Origin: Planococcus rifietoensis
GTDB lineage: Bacteria; Bacillota; Bacilli; Bacillales_A; Planococcaceae
Direction: 5' to 3'
DNA: 64,000 nt
Assembly: GCF_001465795.2 (NCBI RefSeq)
Contig: NZ_CP013659.2
Coordinates: 1,196,501-1,260,500 of the forward strand
Shown here: in pieces, positions 8,235 through 15,693 of the stretch
How positions within the stretch are numbered: the first letter of the stretch is position 1
Layout: each line of letters begins with the position of its first letter
Position numbers and translations under genes: made by a program
The notes under the pieces: generated by a model
Seen by the model: only the letters and a program-made list of their open reading frames with translations
Databases searched by the model: none
What the model was told of the DNA's origin: nothing

Positions 8235-8766
8235 AAAACGCTTCAACCATGTGTTGGGCGTCATGAATACAGCGGTCGCACTCGCCAAGCATTACGGTGT
8301 GCCGGAGGATCAAGCGCGCATTGCAGCCATTCTCCATGACGTGGTGAAATTCGCCGACCGTGAATGGATGCGCGGCATTATCGAAAAAGAAAGCATGGAT
8401 CCGTTATTGCTCGACTATCATCACGAATTATGGCACGCTCCGGTCGGCGCTTATGTGGCCAAGTATGAATTCGGAGTCGAAGATGAAGAAATACTCGACG
8501 CGATCCGCTACCATACGACAGGGCGCGCAGGCATGTCGGATCTTGAAAAAATCATCTACATTGCAGACATGATCGAACCGAGCCGCAAGTTTCCGGAAGT
8601 CGAGCAGTTGAGAGCCATGAAACATGATGGCCTTGACCGCTTGATGGAAGCGTCGATTCGGCAATCGATCGAGTTTCTCGCATCAAAAAATCAGCCGGTT
8701 TATCCGGATTCCTTAAAATGCCTAGAGCATTTTGAGCAACAGAAAGGGAACGTGAAGAATGACTAA
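8188..8766 (+). CDS. yqeK: HD-domain symmetrical Ap4A hydrolase YqeK
   Basis: HD-domain phosphohydrolase of the YqeK family, which cleaves diadenosine tetraphosphate symmetrically to two ADP. Metal-binding motifs are AAILHDVVK (the HD pair), HHELWHAPVG, and the later IIYIADMIEPSR. It has 192 residues. AAGGAG is 8 nt before ATG 8188, within nadD. It overlaps rsfS by 8 nt. Confidence 0.92.
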   Translation: MDPSLMLQKVKERLPEKRFNHVLGVMNTAVALAKHYGVPEDQARIAAILHDVVKFADREWMRGIIEKESMDPLLLDYHHELWHAPVGAYVAKYEFGVEDEEILDAIRYHTTGRAGMSDLEKIIYIADMIEPSRKFPEVEQLRAMKHDGLDRLMEASIRQSIEFLASKNQPVYPDSLKCLEHFEQQKGNVKND

Positions 8767-9097
8767 AGATACATTATTGCAAGTGGCGTACCAAGCCGCA
8801 GAGGATAAAAAAGCAGAGGATATCGTTGTATTGAATATGGAAGGCATTTCGCTATTGGCGGATTACTTCCTGATCTGCAGCGCGAATTCAGATCGCCAAG
8901 TACAGTCGATCGCCCGTGAATTGATGGAGAAAGCTGGAGAAGCCGGCTATGAAGTCAAAAGTATTGAAGGCTTCGACGCAGCGCGCTGGGTCTTGGTTGA
9001 CCTTGGCGATGTCGTGGCACATGTTTTCCATCGCGATGAGCGCTCGTATTACAACCTAGAGCGTCTATGGCGCGACGCCCCGCAGCTCGAAGTATGA
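8759..9097 (+). CDS. rsfS: Ribosomal silencing factor RsfS
   Basis: Binds ribosomal protein L14 and blocks subunit joining when nutrients are scarce. It has 112 residues with the family motifs DIVVLNMEGIS, DYFLICSANSDRQVQSI and GDVVAHVFHRDERSYYNLERLW. AAAGGGAACG precedes the ATG. The stop overlaps the yqeM start (ATGA). Confidence 0.95.
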   Translation: MTKDTLLQVAYQAAEDKKAEDIVVLNMEGISLLADYFLICSANSDRQVQSIARELMEKAGEAGYEVKSIEGFDAARWVLVDLGDVVAHVFHRDERSYYNLERLWRDAPQLEV

Positions 9098-9816
9098 ACT
9101 ACGGACGATTTGCGGCGGTTTACGACGACTTGATGGAAGATATTCCATACGAGCAATATGTCGAGTGGATTGCAGAAACGATGCGTTCTGGGTCGGTACT
9201 CGATCTTGCATGCGGCACCGGCGTGCTGTCTGAACTGATGGCTGAGCTCGGCTATGACGTGACGGCCAGTGATTTGTCTGCCGACATGCTCACCGTTGCA
9301 CAGAAACGCTTTAAAGAATCCGGGCTGGATATTCCAGTGCTTCAATTGTCGATGGACAACCTGGAAGGTTTGGAAGGTTTCGATGCCGTAACGATTGCGA
9401 TTGATTCGTTGAATTATTTAGCGAAAGAAGAGCAGGTCAAAAAGACATTCGAACAGGTTTATTCGGCATTGAAGCCCGGCGGATTTTTCTTTTTCGATGT
9501 CCATTCGGTGTTCAAGGTCGACGAGATCTTCATGCACAGCCCCTTCGTTTACGACGGGGAAGACCTTGCCTATATGTGGCATACGGAAAAAGGCTCCGCC
9601 CCTCACAGCGTTATCCACGATTTGACGTTTTTTGTGCGTGAAGGCTGGATGTTTGAACGTTTTGAAGAAACGCATGAACAACGGACTTTCCCAGTTGATG
9701 TTTACAAAGAATGGCTCACAGAAGCCGGATTTACGGTGGAATCAGTGACTGCCGATTTTACTGGGGATGCACCTAGTGCCGAAAGCGAACGGATCTTTTT
9801 CCGCGCGAAAAAATAA
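9094..9816 (+). CDS. yqeM: Class I SAM-dependent methyltransferase YqeM
   Basis: A 240-residue class I methyltransferase of the YqeM family; substrate unknown. Motif I is VLDLACGTG, then the acidic TASDLSADML, and motif IV-like FDAVTIAIDSLNY. I place the start at ATG 9094, where ATGA overlaps the rsfS stop and the protein begins MNYGRFAAVYDDLM like homologues; there is no good Shine-Dalgarno, so expression is probably coupled. It is the last gene of the yqeG operon. Confidence 0.85.
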   Translation: MNYGRFAAVYDDLMEDIPYEQYVEWIAETMRSGSVLDLACGTGVLSELMAELGYDVTASDLSADMLTVAQKRFKESGLDIPVLQLSMDNLEGLEGFDAVTIAIDSLNYLAKEEQVKKTFEQVYSALKPGGFFFFDVHSVFKVDEIFMHSPFVYDGEDLAYMWHTEKGSAPHSVIHDLTFFVREGWMFERFEETHEQRTFPVDVYKEWLTEAGFTVESVTADFTGDAPSAESERIFFRAKK

Positions 9817-9827
9817 TCAGCAACTCC

Positions 9828-9857
9828 AAACCCGCATATTTTTATATGCGGGTTTTT
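9828..9857 (+). terminator. Terminator of the yqeG-yqeM operon (copy 1)
   Basis: CCCGCATAT and ATATGCGGG pair around a TTTT loop, extended by AAA/TTT, followed by a T-run. A near-identical hairpin recurs at 10094-10124. Confidence 0.85.
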
Positions 9858-9934
9858 AAAATATTGAAAAGTCTATAGTTTGCTGTATATCGAAAAGGAA
9901 TCGCCTTTTCTACTATGAAAAATCAATGATTTCT

Positions 9935-10070
9935 CTAAGTGTTTGGAGAAGCGTTCGCTTGACTCCAGTGGATCAGCGAGACGACCGAGACCCCGCAAGG
10001 CGCAAAGCGACTGAGGAGGCTTGGGCGCGAACCCACGGAAAGAGAGCGATAAGCTTCGGAAAATACGCCT
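9935..10070. repeat. Degenerate Bacillales-type intergenic palindromic repeat
   Basis: The segment contains the landmarks CTTGACTCC, GAGACCCCGC, GGCGCAAAGCG, GAGGAGGC and CGGAAAGAGAGCG in the order of a repeat I know from many Bacillaceae and Planococcaceae intergenic regions (ACTCGACTCC... GTGAGACCCCGC... GCGCCGAGGAGGC... GCGGAAAGCGAG). It is imperfect here. Open frames crossing it show no recognisable protein. Recognition is from memory of the family consensus. Confidence 0.6.
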
Positions 10071-10093
10071 TTTTACCTTTCTCGACAAGCTGC

Positions 10094-10124
10094 AAACCTG
10101 CATATTTTTATATGCGGGTTTTTT
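10094..10124 (+). terminator. Terminator-like hairpin (copy 2)
   Basis: Same hairpin as at 9828-9857 with one G-T wobble (CCTGCATAT / ATATGCGGG), a TTTT loop and six T. It lies between the repeat and comEA with no gene immediately upstream, so it looks like a duplicated terminator. Confidence 0.7.
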
Positions 10125-10211
10125 CACGGAAAGATAGACTTCCGATTGAATGTTATTATATAATTCAGACAGCTTCAGCTGTTTGCTTTCTGCGGAAACG
10201 AGGGATGCCCA

Positions 10212-10820
10212 CTGAATATTTCTCCGCACATCACCAAATACGGCCGCCTTGCTGTACCGATCGTCGCGGTTTTGGCGCTTCTCTACTTCTTTCTCCTGCA
10301 CGAACCCCCTGAGGCCACGAGCCTCGACGAACTCACTTCAGAAACCACCGAACAACCGCTGCCAGCAGAAACCGAGGCGTCGGTCCCGACAAGTGTCATG
10401 ATCGACGTAAAAGGCGCTGTCCAAAATGCGGGCCTGTATGAATTGCCTGCCGGTTCGCGTATCAACGATGCCATCGAAGCTGCCGGCGGCTTTTTGCCAG
10501 AAGCAGACAGCCGCTCGATCAATCTGGCAGTCATCGTGCTCGATGAATCAGCGGTCTATGTGCCGAAACAAGGTGAAGAAAGCGTTGAGCTGGCAGCTGC
10601 AACGCCTGGCGGCAACGCTGAGCCGGGCCTTATTAATTTGAATACGGCAACCGAAGCTGAGTTGACCGAACTTCCTGGGATCGGTCCGGCTAAGGCAGCG
10701 GCCATCGTGGCACATCGGACTGAAAACGGCCCCTTCAAAAGCACAGAGCAATTGATGGACGTGACAGGCATCGGCGAAAAGAGCTTTGAACAATTGAAGG
10801 AACTGGTCCGTGTCAGATAA
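10212..10820 (+). CDS. comEA: Competence protein ComEA (DNA receptor), unusual start
   Basis: Membrane-anchored double-stranded DNA receptor for natural transformation. A membrane segment (about residues 11-29) is followed by an acidic Thr/Glu spacer, an SLBB-like domain (IDVKGAVQNAGLYELPAG) and a C-terminal helix-hairpin-helix pair (LNTATEAELTELPGIGPAKA and TGIGEKSFEQL). The first canonical in-frame start is TTG 10272, which would cut the membrane segment in half. The open frame extends to 10164 and I favour CTG 10212, 7 nt after GAGGG, giving MNISPHITKYGRLAV and 202 residues. comER, divergent in B. subtilis, is missing. Confidence 0.82.
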   Translation: MNISPHITKYGRLAVPIVAVLALLYFFLLHEPPEATSLDELTSETTEQPLPAETEASVPTSVMIDVKGAVQNAGLYELPAGSRINDAIEAAGGFLPEADSRSINLAVIVLDESAVYVPKQGEESVELAAATPGGNAEPGLINLNTATEAELTELPGIGPAKAAAIVAHRTENGPFKSTEQLMDVTGIGEKSFEQLKELVRVR

Positions 10821-10833
10821 GGACGGACGGCCC

Positions 10834-10861
10834 TTGACGAAACAACTGCCTCTGCTACACT
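10834..10861 (+). promoter_or_regulatory. Sigma-A-type promoter before comEB
   Basis: TTGACG, 16 bp, TACACT, with TGC directly before the -10 (extended -10). It lies between comEA and comEB, so comEB-comEC can be made independently of comEA. Confidence 0.6.
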
Positions 10862-10891
10862 TGATTTAACGAAACAGCAGGAGGCAATCAG

Positions 10892-11464
10892 ATGAAGCGA
10901 ATAACGTGGGATCAATTTTTTATGGCTCAAAGCCATCTTTTAGCGCTAAGAAGCACTTGCACAAGGCTGGCCGTCGGAGCGACGATTGTCCGAGACCGGC
11001 GCATCATGGCTGGGGGCTATAATGGTTCGATTTCCGGTGGGGACCATTGCATCGATAAAGGCTGCTATGTCGTCGATAACCATTGCGTGCGGACCATTCA
11101 TGCGGAAATGAATGCACTATTGCAATGCGCCAAATACGGTGTCAGCGTCAGCGGCGCCGATATGTATGTCAGCCATTTTCCTTGCCTCCAATGCACGAAA
11201 TCCATTATCCAGGCAGGCATTTCACGCCTCTATTATGCAGCAGATTACAAAAATCACGAATACGCCATCGAACTATTGGAACAGGCAAATGTCGAAGTGA
11301 TCCAAGTGATGTTTGATGAGCGGACAATCGATTTTCTCAGCGTAGAGAAAACGGCGTTGTATATGGAATTGATTGAACAGCTTGGCGCAAAAGGGGCGAG
11401 CGAAGAAGAGTTGTCCCATTATAAAGAACGGGTGAAGGAATTATTTGGAGAACTTCTCGTTTAA
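10892..11464 (+). CDS. comEB: dCMP/deoxycytidylate deaminase family protein ComEB
   Basis: Zinc deaminase of the deoxycytidylate deaminase family; in B. subtilis ComEB converts dCMP to dUMP and is not strictly required for DNA uptake. The zinc site is HAEMNALLQC with PCLQC downstream, and an extra His/Cys cluster (GGDHC, DNHC) sits before it as in dCMP deaminases. It has 190 residues. AGGAGG precedes ATG 10892. Its end overlaps the open frame of comEC. Confidence 0.93.
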   Translation: MKRITWDQFFMAQSHLLALRSTCTRLAVGATIVRDRRIMAGGYNGSISGGDHCIDKGCYVVDNHCVRTIHAEMNALLQCAKYGVSVSGADMYVSHFPCLQCTKSIIQAGISRLYYAADYKNHEYAIELLEQANVEVIQVMFDERTIDFLSVEKTALYMELIEQLGAKGASEEELSHYKERVKELFGELLV

Positions 11465-11541
11465 CGGAAGCGTTATTTCTCTATGCAGCAATTGCGACGG
11501 CAATCGCCGCGCAAGCAGCACATGGCTCAGCTGATAAGCTT

Positions 11542-13734
11542 TTGCTCATGGTGCTGCTTTTTTGCTGGATGATATACCGAAAAGAGCCAAGCGCTTGGCT
11601 GGTGGCCGTTTTCATGGTGTCGTTGATTTCTTTCATTATTATGGATGCCCGTCTGGCGGAAGCGCCCTTATTGACTGGGAGCTTTCATGGGGCGCTTATT
11701 TTTGATGAAATGGCACTCGATGGCGACCGCCTGTCAGGGTTTGCGACTGCCAGTTCTGGCCGAGCGATTTATGCGAGCTATCGAATCCGCTCGATTGAAG
11801 AACAGCAGCGACTGCAGGAGCTCGGCCCATCTGCGACGCTGCAAGTGGTGGGAACATTTACAGAGCCGAGGCCGCCTGCCCATCGATACGCGTTTGATAT
11901 GGCGGGCTATCTGCAGCGCCATAATGCAACTGGCATGCTTGAAATCGAAACGCTCGATTCGGCGACACCAGGCACAGGGCTCCGTGCGCATTTGGCCAGG
12001 CAGCGCAGCGAGTTGATCGAACATATCGAGTCGTCCTTTCCCGAATCGTTGACAACAGAAGCCCAAGCGCTGTTGCTCGGGGATCGCAGCGGCATGGATG
12101 CAGAGCAAGCCAGGATCCAGCGGACGCTTGGCATCACGCATCTTTTTGCGATCTCGGGTTTGCATGTGGGGATCGTCAGCGGCATGATTTATTTTGTATT
12201 GCTGCGTTTACGGATCAGGAAAGAAAGCGCAACGGTGCTATTGCTGATTGTGCTGCCTTTGTATGCCGTGATGGCAGGGGCTGCCCCATCGGTCCTAAGA
12301 GCCTGCGCCATGGTGGTTTTCGTTTTGGCGGCTCGGCTTTTTGGGCTGCATGTGTCGGCCATTCAAGCCTTATCGGCGAGCTTTATCTTATTTTTATGGA
12401 TCGACCCCGGCCTGCTGCAGGATATCGGCTTTCAATTGTCTTATGGGGCAAGTTTCGGGATCATCGCCTCGCTGAAACTGATGGAAGGGGCTTCTTTTAT
12501 AAAAAGCGGCTTGATTGTCACGGCCGTTTCCCAGCTATGTTTGTATCCTCTTTTGCTATTCCACTTTTTTGAAATCTCCCTATCTTCCTTTTTGGTAAAT
12601 GCCATCTATGTCCCGTTGTTCACGCTGGTGATTTTGCCGGCGAATTTTATTTTATTGGCTGTGAGCTTTTTGCCGCTGGGCGTCGATGCCATCCTCTTTG
12701 CGATGTATGAGCCGCTGCGCAGCTGGATTGAAGGGCTGACTGCGTCTTTAGCGGGCTTGCCCCGTCAAGTATGGACGCCGGGCAGGCCGTCTGCTGGTTG
12801 GTTGTGGTTGATGGCTGTCAGCGTGCTGCTGTTTTTTGTCCAGGCGGAAAAGCGTTTCCGCTTGAAGTTCTTGCTCATCCTGCTCGTTCCGCCATTGCTG
12901 TTGACGGTGAAGCCTTATCTCGATCCGAGGCTCCACGTCAGTTTTATCGATGTTGGGCAAGGCGACAGTGCATTGATTGAGCTGCCTTACCGCAAGGCGC
13001 TGTATTTAATAGATGCCGGGGGCGTCTTGCGCTTTGATCGTGAGCCGTTCCAGGAAAAAAGCCGCCCGTTTGAAGTGGGGCGGCAAACAGTGGTGCCGTA
13101 TTTGAAAGCGCGGGGCATCTCAAGTATCGATCTTTTTATCTTGAGCCATCCGGATGCAGATCATGCGGAAGGGGCGGATGAAGTCTTTGAAGAACTGGCT
13201 GTAGAGCGTCTGCATATTACGCCCGGTTCAGAGGCAAATGCTTTGATGACAGCACTCGCGCCGTCAGCTCGTGAAGCGCGTGTGGAATTGCCGAAGAACG
13301 GTGCAGGCTGGCGAGTGGGCGAAACGCAATTTTCGTATTTATCGCCGGTAGATGATTTATATGAAGGCAACGACGATTCACTGGTGTTGCTGATGGAGCA
13401 TCAGGGGCAGCGATTCCTCTTTACGGGAGATCTGGAAAGCGAAGGAGAATCTGGTGTGGTGGAGCGCTATGGTGAACAACTTGCCGACATGACGGTCTTG
13501 AAAGTCGGGCATCACGGAAGCAAGACTTCGAGCTCACAAGCTTTTTTGGAAGCCTTGCGTCCGCAAATTTCGGTCGTTTCAGCAGGGATCGACAACCGCT
13601 ACGGGCATCCAAGCCCAGAAGTGACGGCGCGTTTTGGTGAATTGGGTTTGCGGCTCTTGTCGACGGCCGAAAACGGGACCATCCGCATGACGATTGAAGA
13701 TGGGCGTATGACAGTTGACACCAGCCGAAAATAA
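11542..13734 (+). CDS. comEC: ComEC/Rec2 DNA uptake channel
   Basis: Forms the inner-membrane channel for single-stranded DNA in transformation. Many membrane segments fill the first half, with the competence-domain motif THLFAISGLHVG; the last third is a metallo-beta-lactamase-like domain with DVGQGDSALI, the HPDADH metal site, VGHHGSKTSS and YGHPSPE. TTG 11542 is only the first canonical start. In-frame codons upstream to 11425 encode a plausible first membrane helix (LTEALFLYAAIATAIAAQ), and no ATG, GTG or TTG occurs there, so the real start is probably an unusual codon near 11440-11461 inside the comEB end. No ribosome site precedes 11542. Confidence 0.9.
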   Translation: MLMVLLFCWMIYRKEPSAWLVAVFMVSLISFIIMDARLAEAPLLTGSFHGALIFDEMALDGDRLSGFATASSGRAIYASYRIRSIEEQQRLQELGPSATLQVVGTFTEPRPPAHRYAFDMAGYLQRHNATGMLEIETLDSATPGTGLRAHLARQRSELIEHIESSFPESLTTEAQALLLGDRSGMDAEQARIQRTLGITHLFAISGLHVGIVSGMIYFVLLRLRIRKESATVLLLIVLPLYAVMAGAAPSVLRACAMVVFVLAARLFGLHVSAIQALSASFILFLWIDPGLLQDIGFQLSYGASFGIIASLKLMEGASFIKSGLIVTAVSQLCLYPLLLFHFFEISLSSFLVNAIYVPLFTLVILPANFILLAVSFLPLGVDAILFAMYEPLRSWIEGLTASLAGLPRQVWTPGRPSAGWLWLMAVSVLLFFVQAEKRFRLKFLLILLVPPLLLTVKPYLDPRLHVSFIDVGQGDSALIELPYRKALYLIDAGGVLRFDREPFQEKSRPFEVGRQTVVPYLKARGISSIDLFILSHPDADHAEGADEVFEELAVERLHITPGSEANALMTALAPSAREARVELPKNGAGWRVGETQFSYLSPVDDLYEGNDDSLVLLMEHQGQRFLFTGDLESEGESGVVERYGEQLADMTVLKVGHHGSKTSSSQAFLEALRPQISVVSAGIDNRYGHPSPEVTARFGELGLRLLSTAENGTIRMTIEDGRMTVDTSRK

Positions 13735-13767
13735 AAAAAGCCCCGGCTTATGCCGGAGCTTTTTTTG
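13733..13767 (+). terminator. Terminator of comEC
   Basis: AGCCCCGGC / GCCGGAGCT stem with loop TTAT flanked by A-run and T-run; it begins at the comEC stop and may also serve yqzM on the other strand. Confidence 0.85.
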
Positions 13768-13770
13768 TAA

Positions 13771-13905
13771 TCAGCGGGCTACGAATTGTACGACGCCAGC
13801 GATGATGAAAATAAGTGCGAAGAAACCAAAGGAAACGACGAAGCCCATCCCTGCATCGATGGCATCGTTGCGTTTGGACTGAACGTTCTGTTCAAATTCA
13901 TTCAT
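13771..13905 (-). CDS. yqzM: YqzM family small membrane protein
   Basis: A 44-residue protein, MNEFEQNVQSKRNDAIDAGM followed by one hydrophobic segment (about residues 20-41) and a short basic end. It matches B. subtilis YqzM nearly throughout and has the same place, opposite strand between comEC and holA. TAGGAGGG lies 7 nt before the ATG. The function is unknown; a single-pass membrane peptide is what the sequence shows. Confidence 0.93.
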   Translation of the reverse strand: MNEFEQNVQSKRNDAIDAGMGFVVSFGFFALIFIIAGVVQFVAR

Positions 13906-14083
13906 TGAAAATCCCTCCTAGTTGATTTTATTATAAGGGAACGATAACGAAAAATCCATATCGAACTAAACAATGTCCGCCGATTTTGGCCGACGTCACA
14001 CAACTGTCAAAAGCGGACTTGTCCTGTGAGGCAGACCGATGAGGCGAAATCCGGTATAGTTAAGGGCAGAGGGAGTGAAACGT

Positions 14084-15118
14084 ATGATTACATCAATTTG
14101 GAAGTCGATACGCGCGGATAAAATCGACCCGATTTACCTGATCGTCGGGACGGAGAGTTATTTCATCACCAAGACGATCGAATTGCTGAAAGCGCAAATG
14201 GCGGAAGCAGGGGAAACGGATGTCTCCAATTTTGACTTGGATGAAGTGCCGGTCGGCCATGTGCTGGAAGAGGCGGACACGATCCCGTTTTTCAGCGACC
14301 GCAAGCTGATCATCGCGCGCAATGCGTCGTTCCTGAAAGCGGCGGAACGTGGGAAAGAGAAGATCAACCATGACCTCAAATCTTTGGAAGCGTGGCTCGA
14401 AAATCCACCAGCGACGAGCGTGACGGTTTTTGTGGCACCGTATGAAAAATTGGATGAACGCAAAAAAATCGTCAAGCTGATGAAAAAGAATGTCGTGCTC
14501 ATCGAAGCAAAGGCGCTGCAGCCGCATGAACTGGAAAGCTGGATTGCGCACGAAGCAAAATCCCATGGCAAGACGCTGGAGCGGCAAAGTGCGCAAAAGC
14601 TCATAGAAATGGCGGGCACCAATTTGACTTTGCTCGCATCAGAAATCGAGAAGATGTCCTTATACCTCGGCTCGGAACAAGAAGAGATCTCCCAAGCGCT
14701 GATTGAAGACATGACAGCACGGACGCTCGAGCAGGATGCCTTCAAAATGCTGCAGGCTTATCTTGACGGGGACATCCAGACGGCGCTCAGCGTCTATTAC
14801 GACTTGCTGCGGCAAAAGGAAGAGCCAGTCGCACTCGCCGCGCTGCTGGCGTCGCAGATCCGCTTCATGGTGCATGTCTATTATCTGCAGAAAAAAGGCT
14901 ACCATGCGCAGCAAATCTCTAAACAGCTCAAGGCGCATCCTTATCGTGTCAAGCTGTTGGTAGAAAAGCGCCGTCAGATTTCCGAGGCGCGCTTGCTTCA
15001 GGTGCTCGGCGATTTGGCGGACATCGATTTGCAATTGAAAACCGTTTCCGGGAATCGGGAGCGGGTGCTGGAATTCTTCCTCATGAAACGCGCGGGGCAT
15101 GCGAAGAAATCCTCTTGA
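14084..15118 (+). CDS. holA: DNA polymerase III delta subunit
   Basis: Clamp-loader subunit that opens the sliding clamp; B. subtilis name YqeN. It has 344 residues with the AAA+-like N-terminal domain beginning PIYLIVGTESYF, the clamp-contact region around DTIPFFSDRKLIIARN, and the all-helical C-terminal collar domain. ATG 14084 follows GGGAG by 8 nt; the GTG at 14075 overlaps that site. It stands between yqzM and rpsT as in relatives. Confidence 0.93.
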   Translation: MITSIWKSIRADKIDPIYLIVGTESYFITKTIELLKAQMAEAGETDVSNFDLDEVPVGHVLEEADTIPFFSDRKLIIARNASFLKAAERGKEKINHDLKSLEAWLENPPATSVTVFVAPYEKLDERKKIVKLMKKNVVLIEAKALQPHELESWIAHEAKSHGKTLERQSAQKLIEMAGTNLTLLASEIEKMSLYLGSEQEEISQALIEDMTARTLEQDAFKMLQAYLDGDIQTALSVYYDLLRQKEEPVALAALLASQIRFMVHVYYLQKKGYHAQQISKQLKAHPYRVKLLVEKRRQISEARLLQVLGDLADIDLQLKTVSGNRERVLEFFLMKRAGHAKKSS

Positions 15119-15138
15119 ATATGAATCACCTAGTGATC

Positions 15139-15181
15139 AAAAGCGTTGCCTGCTCTAGCTGGCGGCGCTTTTGTTGTTTTT
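15139..15181 (+). terminator. Terminator of holA
   Basis: AAAAGCG-GCC and GGC-CGCTTTT pair across a loop of about ten bases; a T-rich tract follows. Confidence 0.7.
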
Positions 15182-15187
15182 CGCACA

Positions 15188-15221
15188 GAAAAAAGCCGAC
15201 CCAATATAGGGCCGGCTTTTT
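15188..15221 (-). terminator. Terminator of rpsT
   Basis: AAAAAGCCG-CCC / GGG-CGGCTTTTT with one internal mismatch, just downstream of the rpsT stop on the minus strand; symmetrical A and T runs allow bidirectional use. Confidence 0.8.
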
Positions 15222-15229
15222 GATGCGTT

Positions 15230-15478
15230 TTACGCTTTTTTCATGAGGCTTGATTTTCTACGGGCAGCAGTGTTTTTGTGGATCAAACCTTTAGAAGCTG
15301 CTTTCTCAACTTGTTTGATTGCTGCTTTAAGGGAATCCCCTTTGTTTTCTTCATTATTGGCTACAGCTTTGTCAGCCTTTTTCACAGAAGAACGCATTGC
15401 AGTTTTAACAGATGAGTTCTGAGCATTTTTCGTATCGTTCGTGCGAACACGTTTGATTGCAGATTTAATGTTTGGCAT
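15230..15478 (-). CDS. rpsT: 30S ribosomal protein S20
   Basis: Binds 16S rRNA in the small subunit. It has 82 residues, basic and helical, beginning MPNIKSAIKRVRTND and ending with KGLIHKNTAARRKSSL. Start ATG 15478 follows GGAGGTG; the in-frame GTG three codons earlier lies too close. It is monocistronic with its own promoter and terminator. gpr, spoIIP and yqxA, which follow in sporulating Bacillus, are absent between it and lepA. Confidence 0.97.
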   Translation of the reverse strand: MPNIKSAIKRVRTNDTKNAQNSSVKTAMRSSVKKADKAVANNEENKGDSLKAAIKQVEKAASKGLIHKNTAARRKSSLMKKA

Positions 15479-15552
15479 ATCTTTCACCTCCTAGACAATT
15501 TGAGCGGCAGGCACAAGCCCTTGCTCTTCAGTGTCTCTATACAACAAAAGTT

Positions 15553-15581
15553 ATTTTATCAAATCGGCTGGCCGAATGCAA
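15553..15581 (-). promoter_or_regulatory. Sigma-A promoter of rpsT
   Basis: Read on the minus strand: TTGCAT, 17 bp, TAAAAT, about 75 bp before the rpsT start. Confidence 0.7.
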
Positions 15582-15635
15582 TAGTTACGTGGAAAGAAGT
15601 TTCCCTTGACACTAAAAGCTTTATGCGGTGATTCA

Positions 15636-15664
15636 TTGCCCATTACCCGCTTGACTGCTATAAT
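15636..15664 (+). promoter_or_regulatory. Sigma-A promoter of lepA
   Basis: TTGCCC, 17 bp, TATAAT, ending about 30 bp before the lepA start. A second -35-like TTGACA at 15606 has no matching -10. Confidence 0.65.
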
Positions 15665-15693
15665 TCAAAGTAGTTTATATGGGAGTGAAGAAA

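Noticed and set aside
9926..10312. Open frame running through the repeat and into the comEA region
   Set aside because: Its translation is low-complexity and basic, crosses a terminator hairpin and the palindromic repeat, and overlaps comEA in another frame.
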